In this document: one piece after another, positions 56,384-64,000 of the stretch
Layout: every line of letters begins with the position of its first letter
Position numbering within the stretch: position 1 is the stretch's first letter
Assembly: GCA_019925095.2 (NCBI GenBank)
Contig: JAHHIN020000030.1
Span: forward strand, 3,423,501-3,487,500
Direction of reading: 5' to 3'
Source of the DNA: Dendrolimus kikuchii
Taxonomy: Eukaryota > Arthropoda > Insecta > Lepidoptera > Lasiocampidae
Length of the DNA stretch: 64,000 nt
Program-made: the position numbers and the translations under genes
The notes under the pieces: generated by a model
The model's input: the letters and a program-made list of their open reading frames with translations, nothing else
Told to the model about the DNA's origin: nothing
Databases searched by the model: none

Positions 56384-56721
56384 TAGTACTACTTTATCCG
56401 TGCAGGAACGGAGAAAGAATACAATTTCCTGCGGCCTGGCGGCCTGTCGTAAGAGGCGACTAAACAACCCACAGCCAGGTGGTAGGGTATTTTTGCTCGA
56501 CTGGATGGCGACCACCCCTGGTCTAGAGTATGCCGCCATAACAACCTTGTGTTGTGTTCCGGCATTAGTGACCAGGTTCCAGTCTCCTTTAAGAGAGCAG
56601 CAGCGCATTTGTAGCACCTTTGGTGTTGCAAATGTCCATAGGCGATGGTAACCGCTTTCCATCAAGTGGGCCGTCTGCCTGTCTGCTGAACTCCTGCAAA
56701 AAAAAAAAAAAAATAGTACTA
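56384..56721 (+). mobile_element. Retroposon copy 1 with 8-bp target duplication
   Basis: About 322 bp (56392-56713) flanked by TAGTACTA (56384-56391 and about 56714-56721) and ending in about 16 As. It contains CCTGTCGTAAGAGGCGACTA near its head and CACCTTTGGTGTTGCAA...CCGTCTGCC near its tail. As I recall, that tail occurs widely at the 3' ends of lepidopteran LINEs and SINEs. No tRNA-like B box is seen, so it may be a LINE-tail-derived SINE or a short truncated LINE. Boundaries are good to about one base. Confidence 0.82.
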
Positions 56722-57079
56722 ATCCCGCCAATACCGACTAAAGGTGTAGGTAAATAATGTCGCCTTAAGCCCAATTCGGAAACAAAGTCGCTCCGAATGA
56801 TTGAAACCTGAGAGCCAAGATCCAAAAGTGCTCTCGCCTTTATAAAGTCCCCGCGAACCGATTTGGTTTCAACAATAACCGTAGGCAACATTACATTATC
56901 CACTAGTGCCGGTATTGAAGCGACATTATTTTTCTTTAATTGCTATTGAGATGAATTATTACGTTGCTGCCGAATCTCCGATGGCACATGGGCTAGTTGC
57001 CGGCGCGTCGTACGAACGTTGTGGGTTGAAATGGTCAACGCGCGTTGAGGCGCAGCTATATTGCGCGGGCGCCCTGTCT
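56722..57079 (-). pseudogene. BEL-C gag end and protease N-terminal half
   Basis: Holds the post-zinc-knuckle gag tail, a TAG at 56943, then the DUF1758 aspartic protease with RALLDLGSQVSIIRS (active-site Asp-Leu-Gly) up to the retroposon insertion at 56721. Relatives have DxGSQ here, so the active-site motif is conserved. It is bounded on the upstream side by the poly(A) end of the R1-like LINE fragment. Confidence 0.75.
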
Positions 57080-58615
57080 TTTTTTTTTTTGAGGCGAGGG
57101 AAATGCTTAGTCGATTTACGCACAATCTGGGCCGTTGCTAGGGGAACGACACGCGTCGGTCGGGGGCGATAACACTGAAGCAATAGTATGCTCTTGGCAG
57201 TGCTCCGTACGCGATCGACGTCACAGAATAGTGTGGAGACTCCGAGCGTTGCTACACGAGCGAGCAACCCCAATACCCACTAAAAACTCCCTCCTCCCTG
57301 TCGACCCTGCGCTTTTGTTTGTGTTGAAAAAGCTGAGATTTAGAACATAATTACACCCAGTCGATCCAGCGCAATAAAGTGCCTGGAGTGTGCCCTGGGG
57401 GAACACACCCCACTTCGTTGTGCGGGGGTAGAAGGTCCTTTGCTCTCCTAGCAAGCTAAAGGCCCCCCGCGGTAAACGGAACCTAACTCAGGAAGGGAAG
57501 TAATGCGCGTACCTGCCTCTCCGGGTGCCAGCTGAAGGCCGGCGACCTCGAGAAGACGCATTAGCACGCGCTGCAGGATTCCTCTCCCTATCGCGTTCTG
57601 CGGCCTCCTTGAGTGACATTACTGCCTCACAAAAAGTAGCCGCAGCCCCCCAGTTGTCGCTGCTCTGCAGCATGGCCTTGACCAAGTCGCAGAGCGAATC
57701 GACCGGACCTACGTGTGTCTCAAGTTCAAAACGCTGCGGCGCCCATGCGGCGCACTCGACTAGCGTGTGTAACGCCGTGTCGGGCGCGCCGCACTGGCGG
57801 CAGTCCGGGGAAGGCAAGCAGCCCACAATGCGATACAGATACTTATCGAAACATCCGTGTCCGGTAAGTATCTGCGTCGTCCTGAAGGTCAGGGTGCCGC
57901 TGGTGCGGTTGACCCATTCCGTCAGCTGTGGCCTGATTGCATCCACCGTGTAGCCGCCATAGGCCGCAGGGTTGTCGAGCTCTTGAGACCAGACGGCGAT
58001 CATGGAGGCGGTTTCCCGCTTCCTGATCGCCTCGATTTCGACCTGACAGAAGGTCAGGCCTCTAGCTAGGGCATCCTGCCGGGTGCGACGCATCTCTGTC
58101 AGGACGTCCGCCTGGAGATGCCAGGGCGGATCGCCTGCTAGGAGGGTGGCCGCCGTCCGCGACACTGTGCGATACCCCCGTATGGTCCTCACGGCCAGAA
58201 CCTGCTGCGCCCGGTGCAGCAGGGTTCTGTTGTGGCTGTGAAGTGCAGTGGACCAGCGCCATACTTCTCAGGATGCTAGAGTAAAGTTTCCGCGTCGCAC
58301 CCCCCAGGCCAAAGTGCGTTTTGAACAGCCATTTCCCATCAAGAACTAGCCCCAGATATTTCATCTGGGGCCCTACTCTAATGGCCACCCCTTGGACCGA
58401 AACGGTCAAGTCCGCGGGGGATTGCGAAATTTCCTATGGAACATGATGGCCTCCGTTTTCGCGGGGGAGACCCCCAAGCCCAGCCTAGCTATTCGATCTA
58501 CGACAATCGCCAACCCGGCGTTGGCGACGTCCAGGGATTCCGCAAATGACGCAGCGCGTGCCGTGAGTAGGGTGTCGTCCGCAAATCAGATCAGCCCTAC
58601 CCGTGCCGGGGGATG
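57080..58615 (-). mobile_element. R1-like LINE fragment, 5'-truncated, nested in BEL-C
   Basis: GC-rich insertion with its 3' poly(A) at about 57080-57091 (Ts on the plus strand). It spans from just before the RT catalytic box to the tail, with a 3' UTR of about 400 bp (57487-57092). It lies between two parts of BEL-C gag. I could not find a clear target duplication. Confidence 0.75.
57488..58600 (-). pseudogene. R1-like LINE ORF2 C-terminal half
   Basis: RT palm from FADDT (58571-58585), through GLGVSPAKTEAIMFH and MKYLGLVLDGKW (about 58350), to the C-terminal zinc-knuckle-like motif CRQCGAPDTALHTLVEC (about 57800) and an Arg-rich end at 57488. A TGA at 58586-58588 sits immediately before FADD, and frame changes near 58420 and 58195 split the rest. 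This arrangement, with RT followed by a C-terminal Cys/His motif, is that of R1-clade LINEs. The fragment has no endonuclease and is inactive. Confidence 0.78.
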
Positions 58616-59902
58616 GCTACGTCAACGTTTGCTTGCCGAGTGTTATAATCATTGCGCGAAGGTGAGCGCGAGCCGGCAAAGAATGTCGTACAAATCAATT
58701 TATTATACCCGTAATGACCGCACCATCCGCAAGCTACGCGCTCGTTGCAAGTTGTGATTTTTAAAACATTTGAAACACAACGAATTTGAATGTATGAATC
58801 TTTTTCGTTCATTAATCGAAAGTTTAACGAATTTATAACAATTGTTAATGGAATGACCCGATATGCCGCAATATGAACATATTTTGCTACTACCCGCGTG
58901 ATTAATTTTGACATCGTGAACTTGTTCCGTGAGATGTGCCGCTCGCTCCGTCTTACCGGCCCGTGTGCCTGTAGTTATATATAATTCTTTGGTTGTATCT
59001 ATGAGCCTACACTCATTTTGTAGAAATTCCGTGAGATTATTGAACGTAGGTAGGTCAATATTATTACCGCCGTATTTATGTTCGAATCGAGACTTTATTT
59101 CGATAGGAAGTTTTGTTAATGTTACATGTACAAGTAAATAACTCCATTCCTCTACCGGTAAACCGAAGCTCTTTAGAGCTCGTGTACATTCTAAAAGAGG
59201 GTTAAGTACATCCGACCACAATAAATGATATTTTCGTAATACCGGAATATTTAATATACGTGATATATGCGCGTCTGCCAATAACCGTTTATTGTCATAA
59301 CGCGCAGACAGTAATTCTATGGCAATATCTAGGGAGGTATCAACCATGGGTAAATGTTGAATAATAGACTTAGGTTCTTTAACCAAATGAGAGGACAAAT
59401 AGTGAAATTTCTCAGTTTTCGATATATCCATACGGCATAGAACTAATGATTTAAATAAACTAATGAAACCACACCACATAAATAAGTCACCGTCGAATAT
59501 ACTCAAATTAATCTGTGGTAACCGCGAAGATGATGTACCACCTGAGTACGAATCACGCCGTTCCGAAGTGCCTGCGCCCTGGTCACCTGCCACGCGGTGC
59601 TTTTCGAATTCCAGTTCTAACCGGTCATACTACGACGTTGCGCTTCTAAATTTTAATGTAAAATCGTCTAGATCATTTTCATCTCCCTTGTAATAATTGA
59701 GTATACCTTCGTATGCATCGCTCAACTTGGTATAATTGTCATCCAATTTGCGTAAACGCACCGACAAAATGCTTGAAGTTACAATCTTGTCGTCCAAAAT
59801 GGCGACCGTATCATAAAACCAATCGTATTGTATTTTAAACCTTGTTTCATGCATTTTGGAACAAATGGAACCTCTCAAAGGAAGAAAACCGTATAAATAC
59901 AA
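58616..59902 (-). pseudogene. BEL-C gag
   Basis: N-terminal piece 59902-59630 (natural Met probably at MHETRFKIQYD, about 59857), then a TAG at 59630-59632, then 59593-58703 in the same frame. The latter holds the DUF1759 core (LPQINLSIFDGDLFMW, ISKTEKFHYLSSHL) and zinc knuckles (CSYCGISGHSINNC, CFKCFKNHN). A frameshift near 58760 moves the last knuckle (ACGWCGHYGYNKLIC) to another frame. The LINE insertion follows about 60 bp later. Domain order matches BEL-B. Confidence 0.82.
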
Positions 59903-59987
59903 TAAAAATAAACCGCACGAGCTCTCGGTGCTCGATGTACCAAAATTTGTATAAATAGGTACAACAAAAATTAATTAACCCCACAAG

Positions 59988-60009
59988 CAATCCGGGTTCG
60001 AAGGAACCA
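59988..60009 (-). other. BEL-C primer-binding-site-like sequence
   Basis: On the coding strand TTTGGTTCCTTCGAACCCGG begins 3-4 bases inside the 5' LTR. It shares its outer bases with the BEL-B site. Confidence 0.55.
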
Positions 60010-60013
60010 AATG

Positions 60014-60412
60014 TGTTCGAGCTATTGCTAGCCTAGTGGACTTTAGGAATATAGGTAGGCTCCTTGCTTGTCGTTATTTTTTATTTGTCTAGCAACTTGT
60101 ACAACAGAACAAAGTAGAACGACTCACCAAGGCTGCGCTGTTGAGGGTCCCTTGCCGGCCGGCTGGTCTCACACCATAAAAAACACGCACACGTCGCGTT
60201 TATCACCTGTCCTTGTTATCACAGTAGTTTATCACCAAAATAATGTACTGCCGCCGTAATTAGACACACGTCTGATCAAATGTCTTATTAACTCCGCCGA
60301 AATGATATGCACGTCTTTACTCGTTCAAGGCCGCGGGAGGACAGGGGTGGCGGCGCGAGCGCCGCCTAGTTATATCGATACTACCAAGTCCGTGTACAAT
60401 GTTGCATGAACA
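60014..60412 (-). repeat. BEL-C 5' LTR
   Basis: 399 bp with 4 substitutions relative to 52048-52446, followed by the GATGA target duplication at 60413-60417. Confidence 0.92.
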
Positions 60413-60710
60413 GATGAATTTTAGTAAATAAGAAATACATTGTTTTATTATTTATATTTATCGACTTAAGCGTTTCGGTTTCACGTTCAGTCGAAAATAA
60501 TTCTTTTGAATCATTTGACATTAATAATATGTTTTTGACATTTGGCATTGAATTATCCAAATCTAAGGCACTCGGGCACGCAATTAATTTTTGTTTTGCT
60601 AAATGTAAACCTTGATTATGCTCTTCTATTTTAGTGTCATTAGAAATATTTGTAGTATATTGCATATTATTTGCATTTTAAAATAAGTTTCAGATGTTGT
60701 ATCATTTAAA
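60413..60710 (-). pseudogene. Gypsy-3 pol spacer remnant next to BEL-C
   Basis: An open frame (60665 to the BEL-C junction, about 84 codons outside the LTR) ends in SININNKTMYFLFTK, a phrase like the spacer between RNase H and integrase in some insect Gypsy elements. It is cut by BEL-C, and a short in-frame continuation lies left of 52047. Homology is suggestive only. Confidence 0.4.
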
Positions 60711-60740
60711 TTAGAATGAACATGTCATTGTTCATTCTAA
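60711..60740. repeat. Perfect 12-bp inverted repeat
   Basis: TTAGAATGAACA (60711-60722), a 6-nt spacer, then TGTTCATTCTAA (60729-60740). It lies at the edge between Gypsy-3 spacer sequence and an unassigned GC-richer stretch. Confidence 0.6.
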
Positions 60741-61140
60741 TCCCGTCACATTCCCGGAAAGCATCGCTTACCCGGTAACATTTCCTCTTCCACCTTAATT
60801 CGGCCGGGACCACGAGAGGGCGCTGCGCACACACATGCATTTAATTGGCCGAGCCGAATTTTTTCAATGGCTGCCTAAATATCGTCGCGACGCCACGCTC
60901 GTCAATAAATAGTCAAAACCGTCGGAAAACTACTGCATTGAGCCCTATAACCGCTCCCTAAAGTGCCAACTTTGTTTCGAACGTCTAGTGTAGTGTTTGT
61001 GTAAAACCAGGACGCGCGAATCCGGCCGAAATCCTGCATAATTCCTTACACAGTTCCAGTGACGGTAAGCGTTCATTTTTTTCTGCTTGGTTCACTAGGA
61101 TTTGCGAGGCGGCATCAGGTCTAATAGAGAAACAGGGTTT
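60741..61140. other. Unassigned stretch within Gypsy-3
   Basis: About 400 bp, GC-richer than its surroundings, separates two Gypsy-3 pieces and has no recognisable coding content. It could be a small non-autonomous insertion or LTR piece; I found no terminal repeat pair. Confidence 0.35.
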
Positions 61141-62451
61141 GCTCCGGCTAAGTAGCCATTCATATTTTATCAATGGCATTAACAGGATTGCGAGATAATG
61201 CATCTGCATTCGAGTTTACTCGACCAGGTTTGTATATAATTTCGTAATCATATTCTTTAAGTTTTAATCGCCATCTTAATAAACGTCCACCAGGATCCTT
61301 GGCACTAAACAGCCATGTAAGAGGACGGTGATCCGTTACAATTTTAAACTTATACGCATAAAGGTAGGGGCGGAATGTGTTAACCCCGAAAAGAATCGCG
61401 AGGAGTGCTTTCTCCGTAGTGGTATAATTTCCTTCTTGTTCATCTAAGGTGCGAGATGCATATGCTATAGGCTTATCCTTGCCATTCTAGCCCTGTGACA
61501 TAATAGCACCAACGGCGTAGTCAGACGCATCGGTGGTAACAATAAACGGTTGTGAAAAATCCGGATATTGTAATAAAGGAGCAGAAATTAGTTTTTCTTT
61601 AAAGTTAACAAAAGCTTGTTCTTGCTCGTGTCCCCAATTGAAAATAGAATCCTTTTTCAATAGTGAAGTGAGAGGTTTTGTAATATGAGAAAAGTTTTCA
61701 ATTAAACGGCGGTAGTAACCGGTAAAACCGAGAAAAGACTTGATATCTTTCGGTCTTTTGGGTGTAGGAAGTTGATATATTGCCTTTACCTTGTCTGGGT
61801 TAGGCGAAACACCCTTACCTGTAATAACATGCCCAAGATAGGCGAATTCACGCCTCAAAATTTCACATTTGTCGGGCTGTAACTGTAAGTTTGTCTCTCT
61901 AAACTTAGAAAATATTCATTACATTTTCTGCATATGACTTTCAAGATCATGTGAATATAAAATACAATCATCTAAGTAAATATAACAATGAAGACCTTGC
62001 AATCCTGAAAGGACTGAGTTCATCAGCCTCTGAAATGTCCTGAAACATTATTAGTAGTTACACTGAACGCTGTTTTTTCAGTGTCTTTGGCATTTAAACG
62101 AATCTGATGAAAACCTGACGCTAAGTCAAGCGTGCTCAAATATTTAGAATGACCTAATTGGTCTAAGATGTCATTTATAAGGGGAAGAAGGTAAACTTCG
62201 GAAACTGTGACATCATTTAAACGACGGTAGTCAATTACGATTCGCCATTTTTGCTTGCCAGAAGCATCTAGCTTTTTAGAAACCATCCAGACGGGTGCAC
62301 TCCAAGGAGAAATTGAAGGACGAATAATATTTTGATCAAGCATCTTCTTTATTTGCTTTTCTACTTTATCTTTATGAATTTCTGGAAAACGATATGACTT
62401 AACATTAATAGGGGGTGAGTCCCTAGTAATAAATAGAATGCTCAATGGCAC
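61141..62451 (-). pseudogene. Gypsy-3 reverse transcriptase and RNase H, broken
   Basis: The RT start is at 62451-62023 (MLDQNIIRPSISPWSAP, KWRIVIDYRRLNDVT, LSTLDLASGFHQI). The catalytic-box region between 62020 and 61860 is degraded, with stops. The rest follows at 61858-61487: FAYLGHVITGKGVSPNPDK, SFLGFTGYYRRLI and RNase H TTDASDYAVGAIMSQG. A TAG at 61487-61489 interrupts RNase H, which resumes in frame to a NADALSRN motif near 61200. Related in RT to the errantivirus-like copy at 33.1 kb, but more divergent and on the other strand. Confidence 0.8.
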
Positions 62452-62857
62452 TAGTGTAACTTAAGTATTCTCCATCAAGATGAAAGATATCAGTATATTT
62501 AGAAAGACAGTTCATTAACGTCTTTTTTTCTTGTGGATTTAAATGAGAGCATCTTATCTGCTCTAAAACTTTGCGAAAATGATCAGTACTTGAAGAACTC
62601 AATCGATGTATAAGTTTATGTTTCTCGTCGTTTAATTTCAGCGGCAAATCAAAAGAGGTAAATTCCGAGTGAAAATTATTTATTTCAATTGCGGACTCCG
62701 TAGCATTTAACACGGATACATTAACCCTATTACTAGGTTTTACACGGACTAAACAATTAGCCAAAAAAACACCTTCACATATTTTTGTGTCCAAAATTAA
62801 GGCTTCTTTAGAATTTGAAATGTTAGATAAATTAGAAACTTGGCATTCAATTACCAT
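62423..62857 (-). pseudogene. Gypsy-3 protease-RT linker
   Basis: 144-codon segment with the linker typical of 17.6/gypsy-group pol (ILDTKICEGVFLANCLVRVKP, FRKVLEQIRCSHLNPQEK, YTDIFHLDGEYLSYT). It overlaps the RT ORF by about 30 bases in another frame, so an indel lies between them. The segment from 62860 to 63120 upstream contains further stops. Confidence 0.7.
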
Positions 62858-63128
62858 TTCAGAACGCGGAGTTATAACATATTTTGAGTCACTGAAACTT
62901 ATCGGTATATTATATATAGCCTTTTAGACTAAAAGAGTCACTTGAATATTGTATATCGATTTTAAAATGTTTAATAAAATCACTACCTAATATTCCGTCA
63001 TAATTCAACTTAATCGAAGTCAATGACGTAAAACGAGTAGTCAAACATTATTTTCTTGTATTGAGAAATATAATGTATAAAGTTAAGTCTTATAAACCCA
63101 ATTGATATACAGAATGAATCATTGTCGC

Positions 63129-63611
63129 TTAAACCTTTGACTTTTTAATTTTAAAATCCAGAACTAGCTTATTCAATAAACTAAAATATTTCACGAGTGA
63201 AATAGTAGAACCAGTATTAATTAAAAAACATAAAGGCTTATTATTATAATTGGTTTTCAAATAAACGTGAGGTAAAGAAATGTTTTTCACATTATGTATT
63301 ATAGTATAAGAATTCTCACGCGAACAATCCCTATTTAAAGACTCAGATTTCGAGTTTGGTGATTGTTTTTTTAGACCACAAGACTCCAAGTCTTCATTTG
63401 TACGTGTTGATATAAATTTAGGAACACGCTTAGAAATATGCGACTTTGGCACATTAGAATCACACTGAGTATAAGGCAAACCGTCTTGTCCAACAGAGAA
63501 TTGACCACAAGTGGACTGACCTTGAGACTTAAAACTCAACTCAGAGGATTTAATATGTTTGTTAATAAACTTATTATCAAAAGAAATCGTGCCGTTTTTA
63601 AGACTATTCAT
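63129..63611 (-). pseudogene. Gypsy-3 protease region, active-site Asp changed
   Basis: 160 codons. The first 120 are Ser/Asn/Lys-rich without recognised domain. The end has the retropepsin entry LPHVYLKTNYNNKPLCFLINTGS (as two blocks: LPHVYLKT and FLINTGS). The codon at 63216-63218 is AAT (Asn) where Asp of D-T-G is required, so the protease would be inactive. The frame is lost near 63129. Confidence 0.65.
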
Positions 63612-63714
63612 AGGTTCCGGCAGACACGAATCCGAAACCGGATTTAGTTTAAATTATCGTTCTGCATATCTTTATTCCCTTCGCTTAAACATGCACATTA
63701 TTATCAGAGTTGAT

Positions 63715-64000
63715 TTTTAACCGACTTCAAAAAAAGGAGGAGGTTCTCAATTCGTCGGAATCTTTTTTTTATGTATGTTCACCGATTACTCCGAGATTTA
63801 TGATCCGATTTACGTGATTCTTTTTTGTTCGACGCGGAATACCTGCCATTTGGTCCCCTAAAAATTTGACATAGTTTAGCCCAGTAGTATTTATTTTATG
63901 AACATTTTTTATGAAAATTTTTCCATTCCGTTCGATATGTACACCGATTACGCTGAGATTTATAATCCGATTTACGTGATTCTTGTTTAGTTTGATGCGG
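63715..64000. repeat. Dispersed repeat with two diverged tandem units
   Basis: Starts with ACCGACTTCAAAAAAAGGAG and contains two copies, about 165 bp apart, of a unit with CACCGATTAC, GAGATTTAT and CCGATTTACGTGATTCTT (about 63780-63835 and 63945-64000). I associate this sequence with an abundant lepidopteran interspersed repeat, but the class (Helitron-like or other) is not established here. It runs off the window. Confidence 0.55.

Larger units (their letters stand above)
52048..60412 (-). mobile_element. BEL-C, full-length but internally broken BEL/Pao retrotransposon
   Basis: An 8365-bp element with 399-bp LTRs that differ at only 4 positions is flanked by a perfect 5-bp target duplication GATGA (52043-52047 and 60413-60417). 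The interior is a decayed gag-pol on the minus strand with at least four nonsense codons and four frameshifts. It carries three nested insertions: a truncated retroposon at 52524-52728, a full retroposon at 56392-56713, and an R1-like LINE fragment at 57080-58615. Confidence 0.92.

Noticed and set aside
1..64000. CRISPR arrays, tRNA genes, bacterial operons
   Set aside because: No spaced short direct repeats, no cloverleaf that I could fold, and the gene content is eukaryotic retroelements.

Overview
The window reads as insect nuclear DNA, most likely from a moth or butterfly. It is a dense, nested pile of transposable elements, and I could not confirm a single host gene. Clues to Lepidoptera are a mag-lineage Gypsy element with 80-bp LTRs, many BEL/Pao elements, GC-rich R1-like LINE pieces in AT-rich DNA, short CCTAA runs, and a dispersed repeat at the right edge that I associate with moth genomes. 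The lineage call is inference.

Layout. 1-940: AT-rich flank with a 5S-rRNA-like antisense fragment. 940-3618: BEL-1 (+), broken, with a partial 3' LTR. 3619-5695: LINE-A (+), 5'-truncated. 5700-7390: BEL-2 (-), LTR plus decayed integrase. 7390-10988: two consecutive 5' fragments of GC-rich R1-like LINEs (-). 10989-15727: Mag-1 (-), complete apart from one stop codon. 15728-21530: BEL-A (+), nearly intact. 21539-24800: exon-like islands, then about 1 kb of stem-loop-rich non-coding DNA. 24805-29310: Gypsy-2 (-), mag-like. 29310-33090: mostly featureless, with a BEL-D (-) remnant. 33091-37354: remnant of an env-carrying, errantivirus-like Gypsy (+). 37355-43669: BEL-B (+), with LTRs and one uninterrupted 1742-codon ORF. 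43670-46685: LINE-B (+). 46700-51660: LINE-C (+), both ORFs open. 51780-52047 and 60413-63650: two halves of Gypsy-3 (-), split by BEL-C. 52048-60412: BEL-C (-), with perfect 5-bp target duplications and nearly identical LTRs but a badly broken interior that holds three further insertions. 63715-64000: diverged tandem repeat.

Taken together, the locus records successive waves of insertion: LTR elements into LTR elements, then LINE-tailed retroposons into those. Old copies are full of stops and frameshifts. BEL-B and LINE-C still look capable of coding for their own mobility, and Mag-1 and BEL-A are each one lesion from that. The concentration of nested, mixed-orientation fragments, including an env-bearing Gypsy, is the architecture expected of a heterochromatic locus or a piRNA cluster. 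The most puzzling sequence is the non-coding block at 22.2-23.2 kb. It has three diverged units about 243 bp apart, each carrying a YY1/Pho-like AAGATGGC core, and it is packed with hairpins.
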